From the NCBI GenBank assembly GCA_003450815.1, contig DMES01000073.1:1-63854 (forward strand): a stretch of DNA of 63,854 bases, in the 5' to 3' direction. Below, one piece after another: positions 42,680 to 50,402 of this stretch (positions are counted from its first letter, which is position 1; every line of letters starts with the position of its first letter). Source of the stretch: Elusimicrobiota bacterium (GTDB taxonomy: Bacteria; Elusimicrobiota; Elusimicrobia; Elusimicrobiales; UBA9959). The position numbers were made by a program, and so were the translations under genes. Below the pieces are notes generated by a model that did no database searches, was not told where the DNA came from, and saw only the letters and a list, made by a program, of their open reading frames with translations.

Positions 42680-43621
42680 TTATTTAAAATGCCAGTAAAC
42701 TCCCATATTCATCACATATTCAAGAGCGCTCGCGGATTCTGAAAATTTATCGTCGCTTAAGTTTATATACATGGGACCGAAGTCCATAAGCAAACCTATC
42801 TGTTTGGTTAAGAAAATCTCACCACCGACAAAAGCTCCTCCGGCGAAACCGGTACTCTTGCTTACTTTACCCTTGAAGGTTATGTAATCCGTCTCTAATC
42901 CCAAAAAAAGGCGTGGATTTGAAGAGTGTGTAAAATATCGGTAATATCTGGGACCCAGGGCAAGAACACCTGAGCCAGATTGTGCCCTTAACTCCCATGC
43001 ACTTTTGCCGCCGGTCACATATTTCAGAGATGCCCCAGGATAAAGCCCACCTAACGCCCAGTTTCCAACGGCAAGCGGATTTTTTGTTTCAGGCACTTGT
43101 GTCTTCTGAGATTGGGATCTTTTGTCTTCCGCTTCTTGCGGAGCTTCCTCTTTTGAAAACATTTTCACCATCTTCTCACACAAACCGGGGATTTCATCCC
43201 GGCTTTGTGCGGTAAGCTTTTTCCCTGATACAACTTCCCCTGTTTGCACATCTATAAAACGGACATTAAGTGTATAAGTTTCACCCATTTTTACCACACT
43301 ACCCACCGCAACAAGCTTTGCACCTAAAATTTTACCTATACCGACGGCGGTATTCTGGTCTACTGCTCCGCTTTGGCCCAGCTTTTGCTCTTCTAGAACC
43401 TGTTTGAGCATACCGCGTTCAACTACGGTATATTTTCCAGTTTCCATTAGAGTAGTCCGCAATATTTCCGCAGCCCCTTCGCCTAGTTCGGCGGAATCGC
43501 CGACAGTCTTAAAATCAAGGACCGCCATTTTAAGTTTATTTTCCGCGGCAATTAAAAAACTGCCGAAAAAGACGACAAATATGATAAATAAAAATATTTC
43601 CAGAACAGAGGTATGTTTCAT
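42680..43621 (-). CDS. CsgG/FlgO-like protein with C-terminal outer-membrane-type domain
   Basis: 313 residues from ATG 43621; a TTG at 43639 is possible. After a signal peptide, residues about 25-160 resemble the CsgG/FlgO fold (KMAVLDFKTVGDSAELGEGAAE ... in part; YTVVERGMLKQVLEEQKLGQSG; LVAVGSVVKMGETYTLNVRFID). A charged linker rich in Gln/Lys follows, then alternating strands ending WHFK, as in a small beta-barrel. It lies 15 nt upstream of the FN3/FGE gene, so it may help export or anchor that protein. The role is inference. Confidence 0.72.
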   Translation of the reverse strand: MKHTSVLEIFLFIIFVVFFGSFLIAAENKLKMAVLDFKTVGDSAELGEGAAEILRTTLMETGKYTVVERGMLKQVLEEQKLGQSGAVDQNTAVGIGKILGAKLVAVGSVVKMGETYTLNVRFIDVQTGEVVSGKKLTAQSRDEIPGLCEKMVKMFSKEEAPQEAEDKRSQSQKTQVPETKNPLAVGNWALGGLYPGASLKYVTGGKSAWELRAQSGSGVLALGPRYYRYFTHSSNPRLFLGLETDYITFKGKVSKSTGFAGGAFVGGEIFLTKQIGLLMDFGPMYINLSDDKFSESASALEYVMNMGVYWHFK

Positions 43622-43789
43622 TATGCGAGTAAAACGCAAATCATAATTTTAAATTTGGCACGTTTTATCAGACTGCCCAAAAAATGTAAAGAAGTATCCC
43701 CAACTGTAATGATAGTATAGCCCACTGCACGGCAGCTGTCAATGCTTAAAGTATTTATATTAGTTATTGCTTTTGGGTATGTGGACCAG

Positions 43790-43809
43790 TTGTAACATAG
43801 GTTATACAA
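43790..43809. promoter_or_regulatory. Candidate operator overlapping the XRE gene promoter
   Basis: TTGTAACATAGGTTATACAA is a near-perfect palindrome that covers a -10-like TATACA (43803-43808), 7 nt before the ATG. It would fit repression by the encoded regulator. Confidence 0.5.
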
Positions 43810-43816
43810 TTTTCAT

Positions 43817-44176
43817 ATGTCAGAACATGATTTTCGCGTGACGGCGGGTAAAATAGTACGGCGGGAACGACTGAAGTTGGGCTGGTCCCAGGAGGAACTT
43901 GCCGAAAAAGCGGATCTGCACCCGTCTTTTATCGGTCAAATTGAGCGCGGGCTCAGGGCCGCGAGTTTTAAGACTTTGGAACACCTCGGCATGATATTTG
44001 GTTTGAAACCGGCGGATTTTTTGGCTGACGGGAACGAATCCGGCGCAATTTATAAACCACAGCCGTTGGAACGCAAGATTTTAAGCCTTCTTAAAGGCTC
44101 CTCCACAAGAGAACAGCATCTTATCTATCAAACCATAAGACACTTACTCCGCCAAAAACGCAGACTATTAAAATAA
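43817..44176 (+). CDS. XRE-family transcription regulator
   Basis: 119 residues. Helix-turn-helix at about residues 12-66 (IVRRERLKLGWSQEELAEKA, then LHPSFIGQIERGLRAASFKT), as in Cro/CI proteins, and a short basic C-terminus with no sensor domain (LLRQKRRLLK). It is the only plus-strand gene of the area and probably regulates itself through the palindrome just upstream; nearby targets could be the divergent CsgG-like gene. Confidence 0.9.
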   Translation: MSEHDFRVTAGKIVRRERLKLGWSQEELAEKADLHPSFIGQIERGLRAASFKTLEHLGMIFGLKPADFLADGNESGAIYKPQPLERKILSLLKGSSTREQHLIYQTIRHLLRQKRRLLK

Positions 44177-44349
44177 CAGCCAATAGTTGAGCTACAGGCA
44201 ACAGACTGGACTATCTTACGGCTCTTCTTTCAGGAAATTATTGAACGCGCGATAAATGTGAACCGGCGTCTACGACGCCGTTATAACAAGGACAGCAAAT
44301 ATCCTTATTCGGTTGGGTAAAATTTAATAAAGGGCGGGATATTCAAGTT

Positions 44350-44597
44350 ATAATTTGGGCGGGGACAACCACCTTTATATTTTTAAAAATAAGCTCTTTG
44401 GAGGGGTGGCCGGGGATTTGGTGGAGCAAAACGTCACGGAGGCCTGAGCTTGCGTAAGCGCGAAGGCCGAGTGTCGAGGGGCAGGCACGGTGTGCCTGAC
44501 CCCGTGTTTGCGGAAGCAAACCCCGGACAGGACCCCGAACTCGTTACAAAATTTGGATATAAAAAAGCCGCCCGTTTTATACGGACGGCTTTTTCAA
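44350..44597 (+). ncRNA. Candidate structured RNA with own promoter element and terminator
   Basis: Within the 430-nt gene-free stretch 44177-44606. A TATAAT (44350-44355) is followed by a segment that can fold as a closing stem CCGGG (44410-44414) / CCCGG (44522-44526) enclosing three hairpins: GGCCT/AGGCC with inner GCTT/AAGC (44441-44468), an 11-bp GGGGCAGGCAC hairpin (44478-44503), and GTTTGC/GCAAAC with GGAA loop (44506-44521). A terminator follows at 44563. No open frame explains it. The -35 region is weak. Confidence 0.45.
44563..44597. terminator. Bidirectional terminator
   Basis: AAAAGCCG, a mismatch, CCGT, loop TTTAT, ACGG, a mismatch, CGGCTTTT, with A and T runs on both sides. It ends the minus-strand cassette starting at 47920 and could end the candidate RNA on the plus strand. 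Confidence 0.85.
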
Positions 44598-44606
44598 GAT
44601 AGCCTC

Positions 44607-45731
44607 TTATTTTTCAAGTACTTCAATATTGGCGCGTGGGACAACTAATTTCTCTCCGCCGTCTAGTTCAACCTCAAGCACGCGCACACGGCTTTCACTG
44701 CCTACACTGACAAGCTCAGGCGGCAGCGACTTCACCGTGCCGATAACACCGAAATACGGCTCGCGGATAATCCGCACCGGGTCGCCCGGCTCTATCCAGC
44801 CGCGCCCCTGCTCTCTCTTACACTCCGTAACATTAACGGGATAGCCCGGCACTATTATTTCCGGCCGCATAACGCCCGCGCGTATCTGCGTGGCGCCCGA
44901 AACAGAAGCCTTCTCGCCGTTCCTGGAAGCGAGCAGCTTGAAAGTATATTCCGCCATGGGAATTGAGCCGAAACCCTCGGTGACTATCAGCGTAATCCCC
45001 AGGTTCTCGGTGCCGGTAACGGCCACCCCTATATCGTAGCCCATAAGTTCGCGCAGATCCCTGTCGTGTATGCCGCCCACCACCAAAGCCTTTACGCCTA
45101 TCTCAATGGCTCGTTTTATGGTGGAAAGACTGGCGTGCCTGCCGCCTATCAGAATTTTGCCCTTGTGTATGTCTTTTATCCCCTCGGGAGCCAGATCCTC
45201 CGCGGGGCTTTTAACCGCCATATCTATCGCGCCGCTGGTCTCTCCGCCAATGCCGAAAATACCCTGTATAAAAGTGCCTTCCGTTTCCACCGTTACGCCA
45301 AAGCCCTCGTGAACCTCCACCACTTTGCCTTTTATGTATGCCGCGAGCGGCAGTATCTTCGGCGGTTCTCTGAGCATTACCTGTCCCGTTATCAGGGAAA
45401 TAGACTCTATGGTGCCGGCTATCGGAGACTCTATGGCGGTTTTAAACCATTTTATGAAAGGCTTGTTTTCTGCGATAATCTCGCCTTTTGCTATAGTGTC
45501 ACCCTCGCCCTTCACCATGAAATTTTTTATTTCATCCGGCGCGACTGCCAGACGGTTAGCCACATTCACCGGAAAGACTTTGCCGGGCAGTGCGGTCTGG
45601 GCCACAATGTCAACCCCTTCCACTTCCTTGCCAAGCCCGACCAGCACCTTGCCTGGTATCGGCAGCACCCGCTTCTTTTTAAGCAGCGTGCAGGGAATAA
45701 CTTTTAATCCGGGAGTATAAGCGTGAGCCAT
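44607..45731 (-). CDS. Beta-barrel/KOW-type partner of glutamate-mutase-L-like protein
   Basis: 374 residues. A central region resembles a lipoyl/hybrid-motif barrel (VKGEGDTIAKGEIIAENKPF, SPIAGTIESISLITGQVML), and the C-terminus a KOW/SH3-like barrel (WIEPGDPVRIIREPYFGVIG). The middle holds IHKGKILIGGRHASLSTIKRA and ALVVGGIHDRDL. I know no function; it seems to be a standing partner of MutL-like proteins. TTGGAGGATAT precedes the ATG. A repeat array lies between it and the upstream gene. Confidence 0.7.
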   Translation of the reverse strand: MAHAYTPGLKVIPCTLLKKKRVLPIPGKVLVGLGKEVEGVDIVAQTALPGKVFPVNVANRLAVAPDEIKNFMVKGEGDTIAKGEIIAENKPFIKWFKTAIESPIAGTIESISLITGQVMLREPPKILPLAAYIKGKVVEVHEGFGVTVETEGTFIQGIFGIGGETSGAIDMAVKSPAEDLAPEGIKDIHKGKILIGGRHASLSTIKRAIEIGVKALVVGGIHDRDLRELMGYDIGVAVTGTENLGITLIVTEGFGSIPMAEYTFKLLASRNGEKASVSGATQIRAGVMRPEIIVPGYPVNVTECKREQGRGWIEPGDPVRIIREPYFGVIGTVKSLPPELVSVGSESRVRVLEVELDGGEKLVVPRANIEVLEK

Positions 45732-45753
45732 AATTGATATCCTCCAATAAATT

Positions 45754-45832
45754 AGCGAATAGGGGCGAGCGTATAGGGGTTAGGGGCGGAGTTTCTTACC
45801 CTCTCCCCTATTCTCTATCCGCTATACGCTGC
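45754..45832. repeat. Stop-anchored 7-nt word array with inverted second arm
   Basis: Left arm 45754-45791 (GCGAATA GGGGCGA GCGTATA GGGGTTA GGGGCGG); the complement of the right arm (45797-45832) reads GCGTATA GCGGATA GAGAATA GGGGAGA. On the minus strand it begins directly after the stop of the gene ending at 45834. Confidence 0.85.
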
Positions 45833-45833
45833 T

Positions 45834-47627
45834 TTAGACCGGGTACATCTCCATTGCTTTGTACCACTTATTCAACTCGGCTATGCGTTTTGAATGCGAC
45901 TTGGGCAACTCAAAGGGGCGGCCCCTGCCGTCAAGCACGATGCCCACCACGCCGCCCTCAATATCCGCTTCAACTTTATTGCCGGAGCCAGCGCCCATGT
46001 CAAAACCTTTAACAGGTCTTGCCGTAAGCTTTGCCTTTGCGGTTTCAAGGGGAAGGTGGACAATCTCGCCGAAGCGCAGCTCGCCGGACAGTTTTTTACC
46101 GTCAGAAGCCGTAACTTCCCATTCCATTATAAGCTGGCCTTCTTTGGCAAGGCCTTTAGGGGCGAGGCAGGTGCCAAGGCGCACAAGACAATCATTGTAA
46201 AACACATCAAGAGCCGCTTTCTCGCTTATCTGGGCAAGCACACCCAGGTGCGGCATCATAAAGATGGAATCCACCGCCATGCGGGTAACGCCCTCGGGCT
46301 GATAGGCGTCTATCATCAGCTGCATGGATTGCGTACGCCGGGGTGAATGCGCCAGTATCCCGCCTGAGCCTATCACATAGTCCAGCCGCATAATGTTTAT
46401 CAGGCTGGCCCCGGAGGCTGTCTGCTCGAACGCATCCGAAATGGAGCGCTCCTGCTGAACGCCTTTCAGCCCCACGGCCAGCGCCTTATGCTGGTCAAAA
46501 GCCAGGCGCAGGGCTTCGCGGGCTACCGCGTGCTCTATCTGCAGGTCTTCCACGGTCTGCGGGATGGTGGTAGGCCTTATCATTTTATTTTTCAGACGGT
46601 TGCGCAGATCCTGTTCCTCAACATCAAAAGGCAGCCAGCGCAGAATATTGGCAAGCCCCGTCTCGGCCATCACGTTTGAAATGGAATAGCTCATTCCCAG
46701 GTTAGCGCTGACGGTGCGGTTGAATACCCCCGAGAATACCGAGAACACATCCGTGGTGGCTCCGCCTATATCAACGGCCAGCACATTGAAGTTATTCGCC
46801 TTGGCGAATTTCTCCGTCATGGTTCCTACCGCCGCCGGAGTGGGCATTATGGGCGCGCCCACCATTTTCATAAGCTTCGGATAGCCCGGAGCCTGCTGCA
46901 TCACATGCTCAAGAAAAATGTCGTGAATTTTGTGACGCGCGGGCATAAGGTTTTCCCGCTCAAGCGTGGGACGGAGATTTTCCGTTACTATTAGAGCGGT
47001 CCGGTCGCCAAGTATGTCCTTTATCTGCTGATGCGCCTTATTGTTGCCGGCGTAAATAACCGGCAGTTTGTAAGAGGCGCCAAGGCGTGGTTTAGGGTCG
47101 GCGGCTTTCAGGAACTGGGCAAGCTCCACCACATGCGTAATAGTGCCGCCGTCAGTTCCGCCTGAAAGCAGCATCATGTCGGGCCGCAGCTGGCGGATAC
47201 GCTCTATTTTTTCATGGTCGGCGCGCCCGTCGTTGGAAGCCAGCACGTCCATCACTATGGCGCCCGCGCCCAAAGCGCAGCGCTGGGCCGATTCGCCGGT
47301 CATGGCCTTTACGGCGCCGGCCACCATCATCTGCAGGCCGCCTCCTGCCGAAGAGGTTGAGACATAAATATCGGCGCCGGTATTGCCGTGGTTCGGGGTT
47401 ATTATATTCTCGCCATCCAGTATTTTGCGGCCGGAGAGTTCTTCCACCTCGGTGATGGAATTCAGCACGCCCTTGGTGACGTCTTCAAAGGGGGCTTCAA
47501 CGGTGGTGGGAGCCTCTCCCCGGAAAGTCTGGCGGTAGGTGTCGCCTTTTTTTTCTATCAATATGGCCTTGGTGGTGGTACTGCCGCAGTCGGTGGCTAT
47601 TATAACTTCCAGATCTTTGGTTGACAT
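45834..47627 (-). CDS. Glutamate mutase L (MutL) family protein
   Basis: 597 residues with the actin/Hsp70-type ATPase motifs ATDCGSTTTKAIL (residues about 11-23) and AVDIGGATTDVFSVFSG, and the family blocks AGGGLQMMVAGAVKAMTGESA and RPDMMLLSGGTDGGTITHV. In the glutamate mutase locus MutL is thought to reactivate the B12 enzyme. No glutamate mutase subunit is present here, so this copy serves another B12 enzyme or a different job. AGGGAGA precedes the ATG. Confidence 0.92.
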   Translation of the reverse strand: MSTKDLEVIIATDCGSTTTKAILIEKKGDTYRQTFRGEAPTTVEAPFEDVTKGVLNSITEVEELSGRKILDGENIITPNHGNTGADIYVSTSSAGGGLQMMVAGAVKAMTGESAQRCALGAGAIVMDVLASNDGRADHEKIERIRQLRPDMMLLSGGTDGGTITHVVELAQFLKAADPKPRLGASYKLPVIYAGNNKAHQQIKDILGDRTALIVTENLRPTLERENLMPARHKIHDIFLEHVMQQAPGYPKLMKMVGAPIMPTPAAVGTMTEKFAKANNFNVLAVDIGGATTDVFSVFSGVFNRTVSANLGMSYSISNVMAETGLANILRWLPFDVEEQDLRNRLKNKMIRPTTIPQTVEDLQIEHAVAREALRLAFDQHKALAVGLKGVQQERSISDAFEQTASGASLINIMRLDYVIGSGGILAHSPRRTQSMQLMIDAYQPEGVTRMAVDSIFMMPHLGVLAQISEKAALDVFYNDCLVRLGTCLAPKGLAKEGQLIMEWEVTASDGKKLSGELRFGEIVHLPLETAKAKLTARPVKGFDMGAGSGNKVEADIEGGVVGIVLDGRGRPFELPKSHSKRIAELNKWYKAMEMYPV

Positions 47628-47629
47628 GA

Positions 47630-47920
47630 TTATCTCCCTAACTTTTCTACCAGATAAGAAACCGCGTTTTGATTTTCAAGCAATTTGGTAAATTTTTCAA
47701 CTTCGCTCCTGGCAAAAACCATAGTTAGCATAGGCGTCAGGAACACCAGGCCCTGCGAACCCAGATTATGCAGCGGGCGCGTGCTTTCAAGGACCAGCAC
47801 CGCCATGTCGGCAAGGGCTCGCTTTTTTATTTTCCCGGCGATAAGATCAAGGGTTTTTTTTTCCTCGTCGGTTACCGCCTTGCAGGCGGGAAGCTTAAAA
47901 GCGTTACCCCATATACCCAT
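47630..47920 (-). CDS. Small conserved partner of MutL-like cassette
   Basis: 96 residues, 2 nt upstream of the MutL-like gene. Mostly helical, with one hydrophobic stretch (GLVFLTPMLTMVFA) too short and polar at its ends to be a clear membrane helix. Unrecognised. Being first gene of a tight three-gene operon it probably has a structural role in the same complex. Confidence 0.65.
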   Translation of the reverse strand: MGIWGNAFKLPACKAVTDEEKKTLDLIAGKIKKRALADMAVLVLESTRPLHNLGSQGLVFLTPMLTMVFARSEVEKFTKLLENQNAVSYLVEKLGR

Positions 47921-47986
47921 GTCAGTTTTATTTTACATAAAAACAGAACCTTTCCCAAATCCTCCTCAATTTGAAGATTTGGGACC

Positions 47987-48015
47987 TTGAAAGCGCATTA
48001 AGTTTGGTGTATACT
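47987..48015 (+). promoter_or_regulatory. Promoter of the 48059 gene
   Basis: TTGAAA (47987-47992), 17-nt spacer, TATACT (48010-48015). The transcript would start near 48022 and fold at once into the hairpin CTAAAAAAATCAG / CTGATTTTTTAG (48026-48050). A further hairpin CCCAAATC / GATTTGGG lies upstream at 47954-47983. Confidence 0.65.
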
Positions 48016-48058
48016 TTATCTGACTCTAAAAAAATCAGCTGATTTTTTAGAGACGCCT

Positions 48059-48607
48059 ATGAATAACTACAATTATATTCATTATCAGACAAAGCCCCGC
48101 CGGCACTGGCTGACAATAATGGTTATGGGCCTTATATTGACCGCGGCGGCAATAGCCGGAATAAAATTTTTTATCGGAAGCGGCGGGCAAGATTCAGGTT
48201 TCTCTAACAGCGCCGCGCCTGATTTCAAGTTCCAGAACAAACGCAATCAGCCACAGGGATATACCCCGTTAACGCGCTCTGAAACAGCCAGCGGCAACTC
48301 CCTTGAGATATTCGCCAAAACAAACGCCGGCTATTCAAAGGAGGACTCTTTCTCAATAGAGCAGTCTACCGTCGCCGCCGAAATACCTAAAAAAATAAAA
48401 CCGGCCCCATCAAAAAAGGCAGCCAAAATCAAACGCCCGGCCGCCGCCCGGAAACGCACAGCTATACCGAAAATGCAGGCCATGAAACCCTTTGGCACGG
48501 CGGCCGGCATAGGCAGCAATACCGCAGCTCCGCAAGGTACGGAAATGCCGGATATCGCAAATATTCTAAAACAGGCCCAGCAGAAAGCGGGGAAGCAGGG
48601 GGAATAG
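48059..48607 (+). CDS. Single-helix membrane protein with Lys/Ala-rich tail, unknown
   Basis: 182 residues. One N-terminal membrane helix (about 18-40) preceded by a basic segment (KPRRHW), then a low-complexity region with many Ala, Lys, Pro and Ser (KKIKPAPSKKAAKIKRPAAA). It looks like a type II membrane protein whose tail spans the periplasm, as in TonB or histone-H1-like linker proteins, but no domain is recognised. No ribosome-binding site; a 5' hairpin ends 8 nt before the ATG. Confidence 0.7.
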   Translation: MNNYNYIHYQTKPRRHWLTIMVMGLILTAAAIAGIKFFIGSGGQDSGFSNSAAPDFKFQNKRNQPQGYTPLTRSETASGNSLEIFAKTNAGYSKEDSFSIEQSTVAAEIPKKIKPAPSKKAAKIKRPAAARKRTAIPKMQAMKPFGTAAGIGSNTAAPQGTEMPDIANILKQAQQKAGKQGE

Positions 48608-48690
48608 AGTATATAGTAAAAAGTGAACAGTAAAGTGAGCTGTTAATAAACATATCTGCCCACTGTTTACCGATTGCCGTTTACTGTTCT
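48608..48690. repeat. Stop-anchored 7-nt word array with inverted second arm
   Basis: Starts at the stop of the 48059 gene: AGTATAT AGTAAAA AGTGAAC AGTAAAG, then after a spacer the complement of the right arm (48659-48690) reads AGTAAAC GGCAATC GGTAAAC AGTGGG. Confidence 0.8.
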
Positions 48691-48857
48691 AACCCGAATC
48701 CTGCAGTTCAATGTTATTCTCATTTTAAAAAATAAGGAATAAAAACATGCAGGATTCCCCGCTTTGCGGGTCGCAAATCAAGCGCATTGCGCGCAGAATT
48801 TGCGAGGGTGTATGCCGCGCGAAGCGCACCTGAGCTCCGCGAAGGGAAAAATTCAAC

Positions 48858-49373
48858 TTAATTTTTCAGGCTAACAGGAATGGAACTTGAGTGAACGGCG
48901 TCCGCCTGTTTCACTTTACTAAAAGAAATTTTAAGCTTTGAGCCAGGTTTAATGCCGTGGGCGCGCGCCGTGCCTCCGGCAAGTTCAAGCACAAACCTCG
49001 CCGGGGCTGAAGCCGTTGCCACTTCCGCCTCAAGCTGGCCTGCGAAAGACCGGGGCACCCGGTGGAAAACCCTGCCAGTAATCATCTCGCGTGAAAGAAA
49101 AACCATATCCAGATCTATAAAAGTATCTTTCATCCAGAAATATTTAACCCCGTCTTCTCCAAAAACAAAAAGCATTCCCTGATTGCGCGGAAGTTCCTTC
49201 ACGAACATCAGGCCTTTGCCATGTTCGGCGGGGGTAAGCGCCAGCTGAGCATTTACCTTGAAACCGTCAGGCAGAATAATTTCCGCTCCAGTAGCTCCGG
49301 CCGGAACCGAAATGGCGCGGCAAACAACGCACAAAATCGGGCTGAGCAGTAACGCCAGGAAGGCTTTTTTCAT
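48858..49373 (-). CDS. DUF192 family secreted protein
   Basis: 171 residues. Signal peptide, then the DUF192 fold with VNAQLALTPAEHGKGLMFVKELPRNQGMLFVF (part) and KYFWMKDTFIDLDMVFLS, LELAGGTARAHGIKPGSKL. The family is small, periplasmic and of unknown function. It overlaps the upstream gene by 4 nt. Its last codons (SLKN-stop) lie in a perfect hairpin at 48847-48868 (GAAAAATT / AATTTTTC). Confidence 0.9.
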   Translation of the reverse strand: MKKAFLALLLSPILCVVCRAISVPAGATGAEIILPDGFKVNAQLALTPAEHGKGLMFVKELPRNQGMLFVFGEDGVKYFWMKDTFIDLDMVFLSREMITGRVFHRVPRSFAGQLEAEVATASAPARFVLELAGGTARAHGIKPGSKLKISFSKVKQADAVHSSSIPVSLKN

Positions 49374-49924
49374 GGTTTTTTACCGATGGAGGTGGATATT
49401 TCAGCCGTAAACACGCCGGACGATTCGCTAATGGCTGCAAGTTCTTGCATCGCCACAGCCGAATTGTCCACAGACAGATTGTCCATAAACAGCCGCATTT
49501 CCGAATCGGCCACGGCCTTAATCTCCCCGGCTTCGGAAAACAGCATGGGTAGATCACCGCCATATTTTTTTGCGACCGACCGCAGTGAGCCTTCCTTAGC
49601 CAGCTCAGGCACAAGTTTTGAAAAAGGGACGGCGGTCTTTTCAGAGATAAGGATAAGGGTTATAAGTTCCTGGCGGTAAATTCCGGAACGGAGATATTTA
49701 AAAATCTCTTTCTCTCCCTCGGTGGAGTCAAAAACCGAGTAAAGAGTTGAGGAACTGATCTGGGCGCTTAAAGCCCAGGCAAAAGCTTCATCACTGAAAG
49801 TATCCAGCCTGACCTCATCGTTTTTTAAAAAAGCGTCCGGCCCCACCTCAGCGCCCAGAAAAACCTGGGCCGCGGCCGGTGGGCCGGATAAGGCCAGCAA
49901 AAGAACCATTGTGAGAGGGCGCAT
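49370..49924 (-). CDS. Secreted helical protein, unknown function
   Basis: 184 residues. Signal peptide (PLTMVLLLALSGPPAAAQVF), then a helical domain without cysteines. I recognise no family. Because of the 4-nt overlap with the DUF192 gene, the two are co-translated and may act together outside the inner membrane. Confidence 0.7.
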   Translation of the reverse strand: MRPLTMVLLLALSGPPAAAQVFLGAEVGPDAFLKNDEVRLDTFSDEAFAWALSAQISSSTLYSVFDSTEGEKEIFKYLRSGIYRQELITLILISEKTAVPFSKLVPELAKEGSLRSVAKKYGGDLPMLFSEAGEIKAVADSEMRLFMDNLSVDNSAVAMQELAAISESSGVFTAEISTSIGKKP

Positions 49925-49943
49925 AGGTAAACAAACATGGAAG

Positions 49944-50048
49944 AGCGGCTTAGCAATTTAGATGCGTAGCAGTTTAGAGGCCGGAGGTCTTGAACTATGT
50001 CTTCCTTCCTTACTATGCCTCTACGCCTCTTTACATCCATGCATCTCT
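49944..50048. repeat. Stop-anchored 8-nt word array with inverted second arm
   Basis: Left arm 49944-49986 (GCGGCTTA GCAATTTA GATGCGTA GCAGTTTA); complement of the right arm (50012-50048) reads GATGCATG GATGTAAA GAGGCGTA GAGGCATA. On the minus strand it begins right after the stop of the gene at 50053. Confidence 0.75.
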
Positions 50049-50052
50049 CGTT

Positions 50053-50286
50053 CTACAACGATGTCGTCACCAGCGTTTCCGTGGTAAGAACACCAGGTAT
50101 TGAACGGATTTGTTGAACGACGATATTGGAAAGCATGGGCAGATCGTCGGTTTCCATGTCAAGCACCAGATCCCAGCGCCCGAACACGGCCGACATATGT
50201 ACCACGCTGCCAAGAGCTTTTAGTTTGGCAAGAGTCTGCTTTTCCTTGCCCGGCAGCAGTTTAAGCAAAACAAGTCCGGTTACCAT
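50053..50286 (-). CDS. Stand-alone Lrp/AsnC ligand-binding domain protein
   Basis: 77 residues: only the RAM (AsnC_trans_reg) effector domain (GLVLLKLLPGKEKQTLAKLKALGSV ... in part; GRWDLVLDMETDDLPMLSNIV), with no DNA-binding part. Such proteins bind amino acids and form rings or modulate full-length Lrp proteins. Divergent from dtd across a 116-nt region with a 9-bp palindrome. Confidence 0.92.
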   Translation of the reverse strand: MVTGLVLLKLLPGKEKQTLAKLKALGSVVHMSAVFGRWDLVLDMETDDLPMLSNIVVQQIRSIPGVLTTETLVTTSL

Positions 50287-50343
50287 ATAAAAACACCTTC
50301 CTTAACTCGAATTCACGCGCGGTTGAGCGTATCGTACGGCAAA

Positions 50344-50372
50344 AATTATACCATTAAAATTAAGGTATAATT
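50344..50372. promoter_or_regulatory. Palindrome with TATAAT in the divergent region
   Basis: AATTATACC (50344-50352) and GGTATAATT (50364-50372), 11 nt apart, between the Lrp-type gene and dtd. Each arm contains a -10-like element, one facing each gene, so it may be a shared promoter/operator. Confidence 0.5.
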
Positions 50373-50402
50373 AGGATTTATTGCCGGCAGTTAGTTGATT
50401 TT

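Noticed and set aside
44401..44530. Considered a tRNA-Ser-like or tmRNA gene
   Set aside because: No 7-bp acceptor stem, T-loop GTTCRA pattern or CCA-type end; the fold is multi-branched but with other stem lengths, so it is kept only as an unknown RNA candidate.
45066..45707. 213-codon plus-strand frame opposite the KOW-type gene
   Set aside because: Shadow frame with Tyr/His-rich non-domain sequence; the minus-strand gene has a strong ribosome-binding site.
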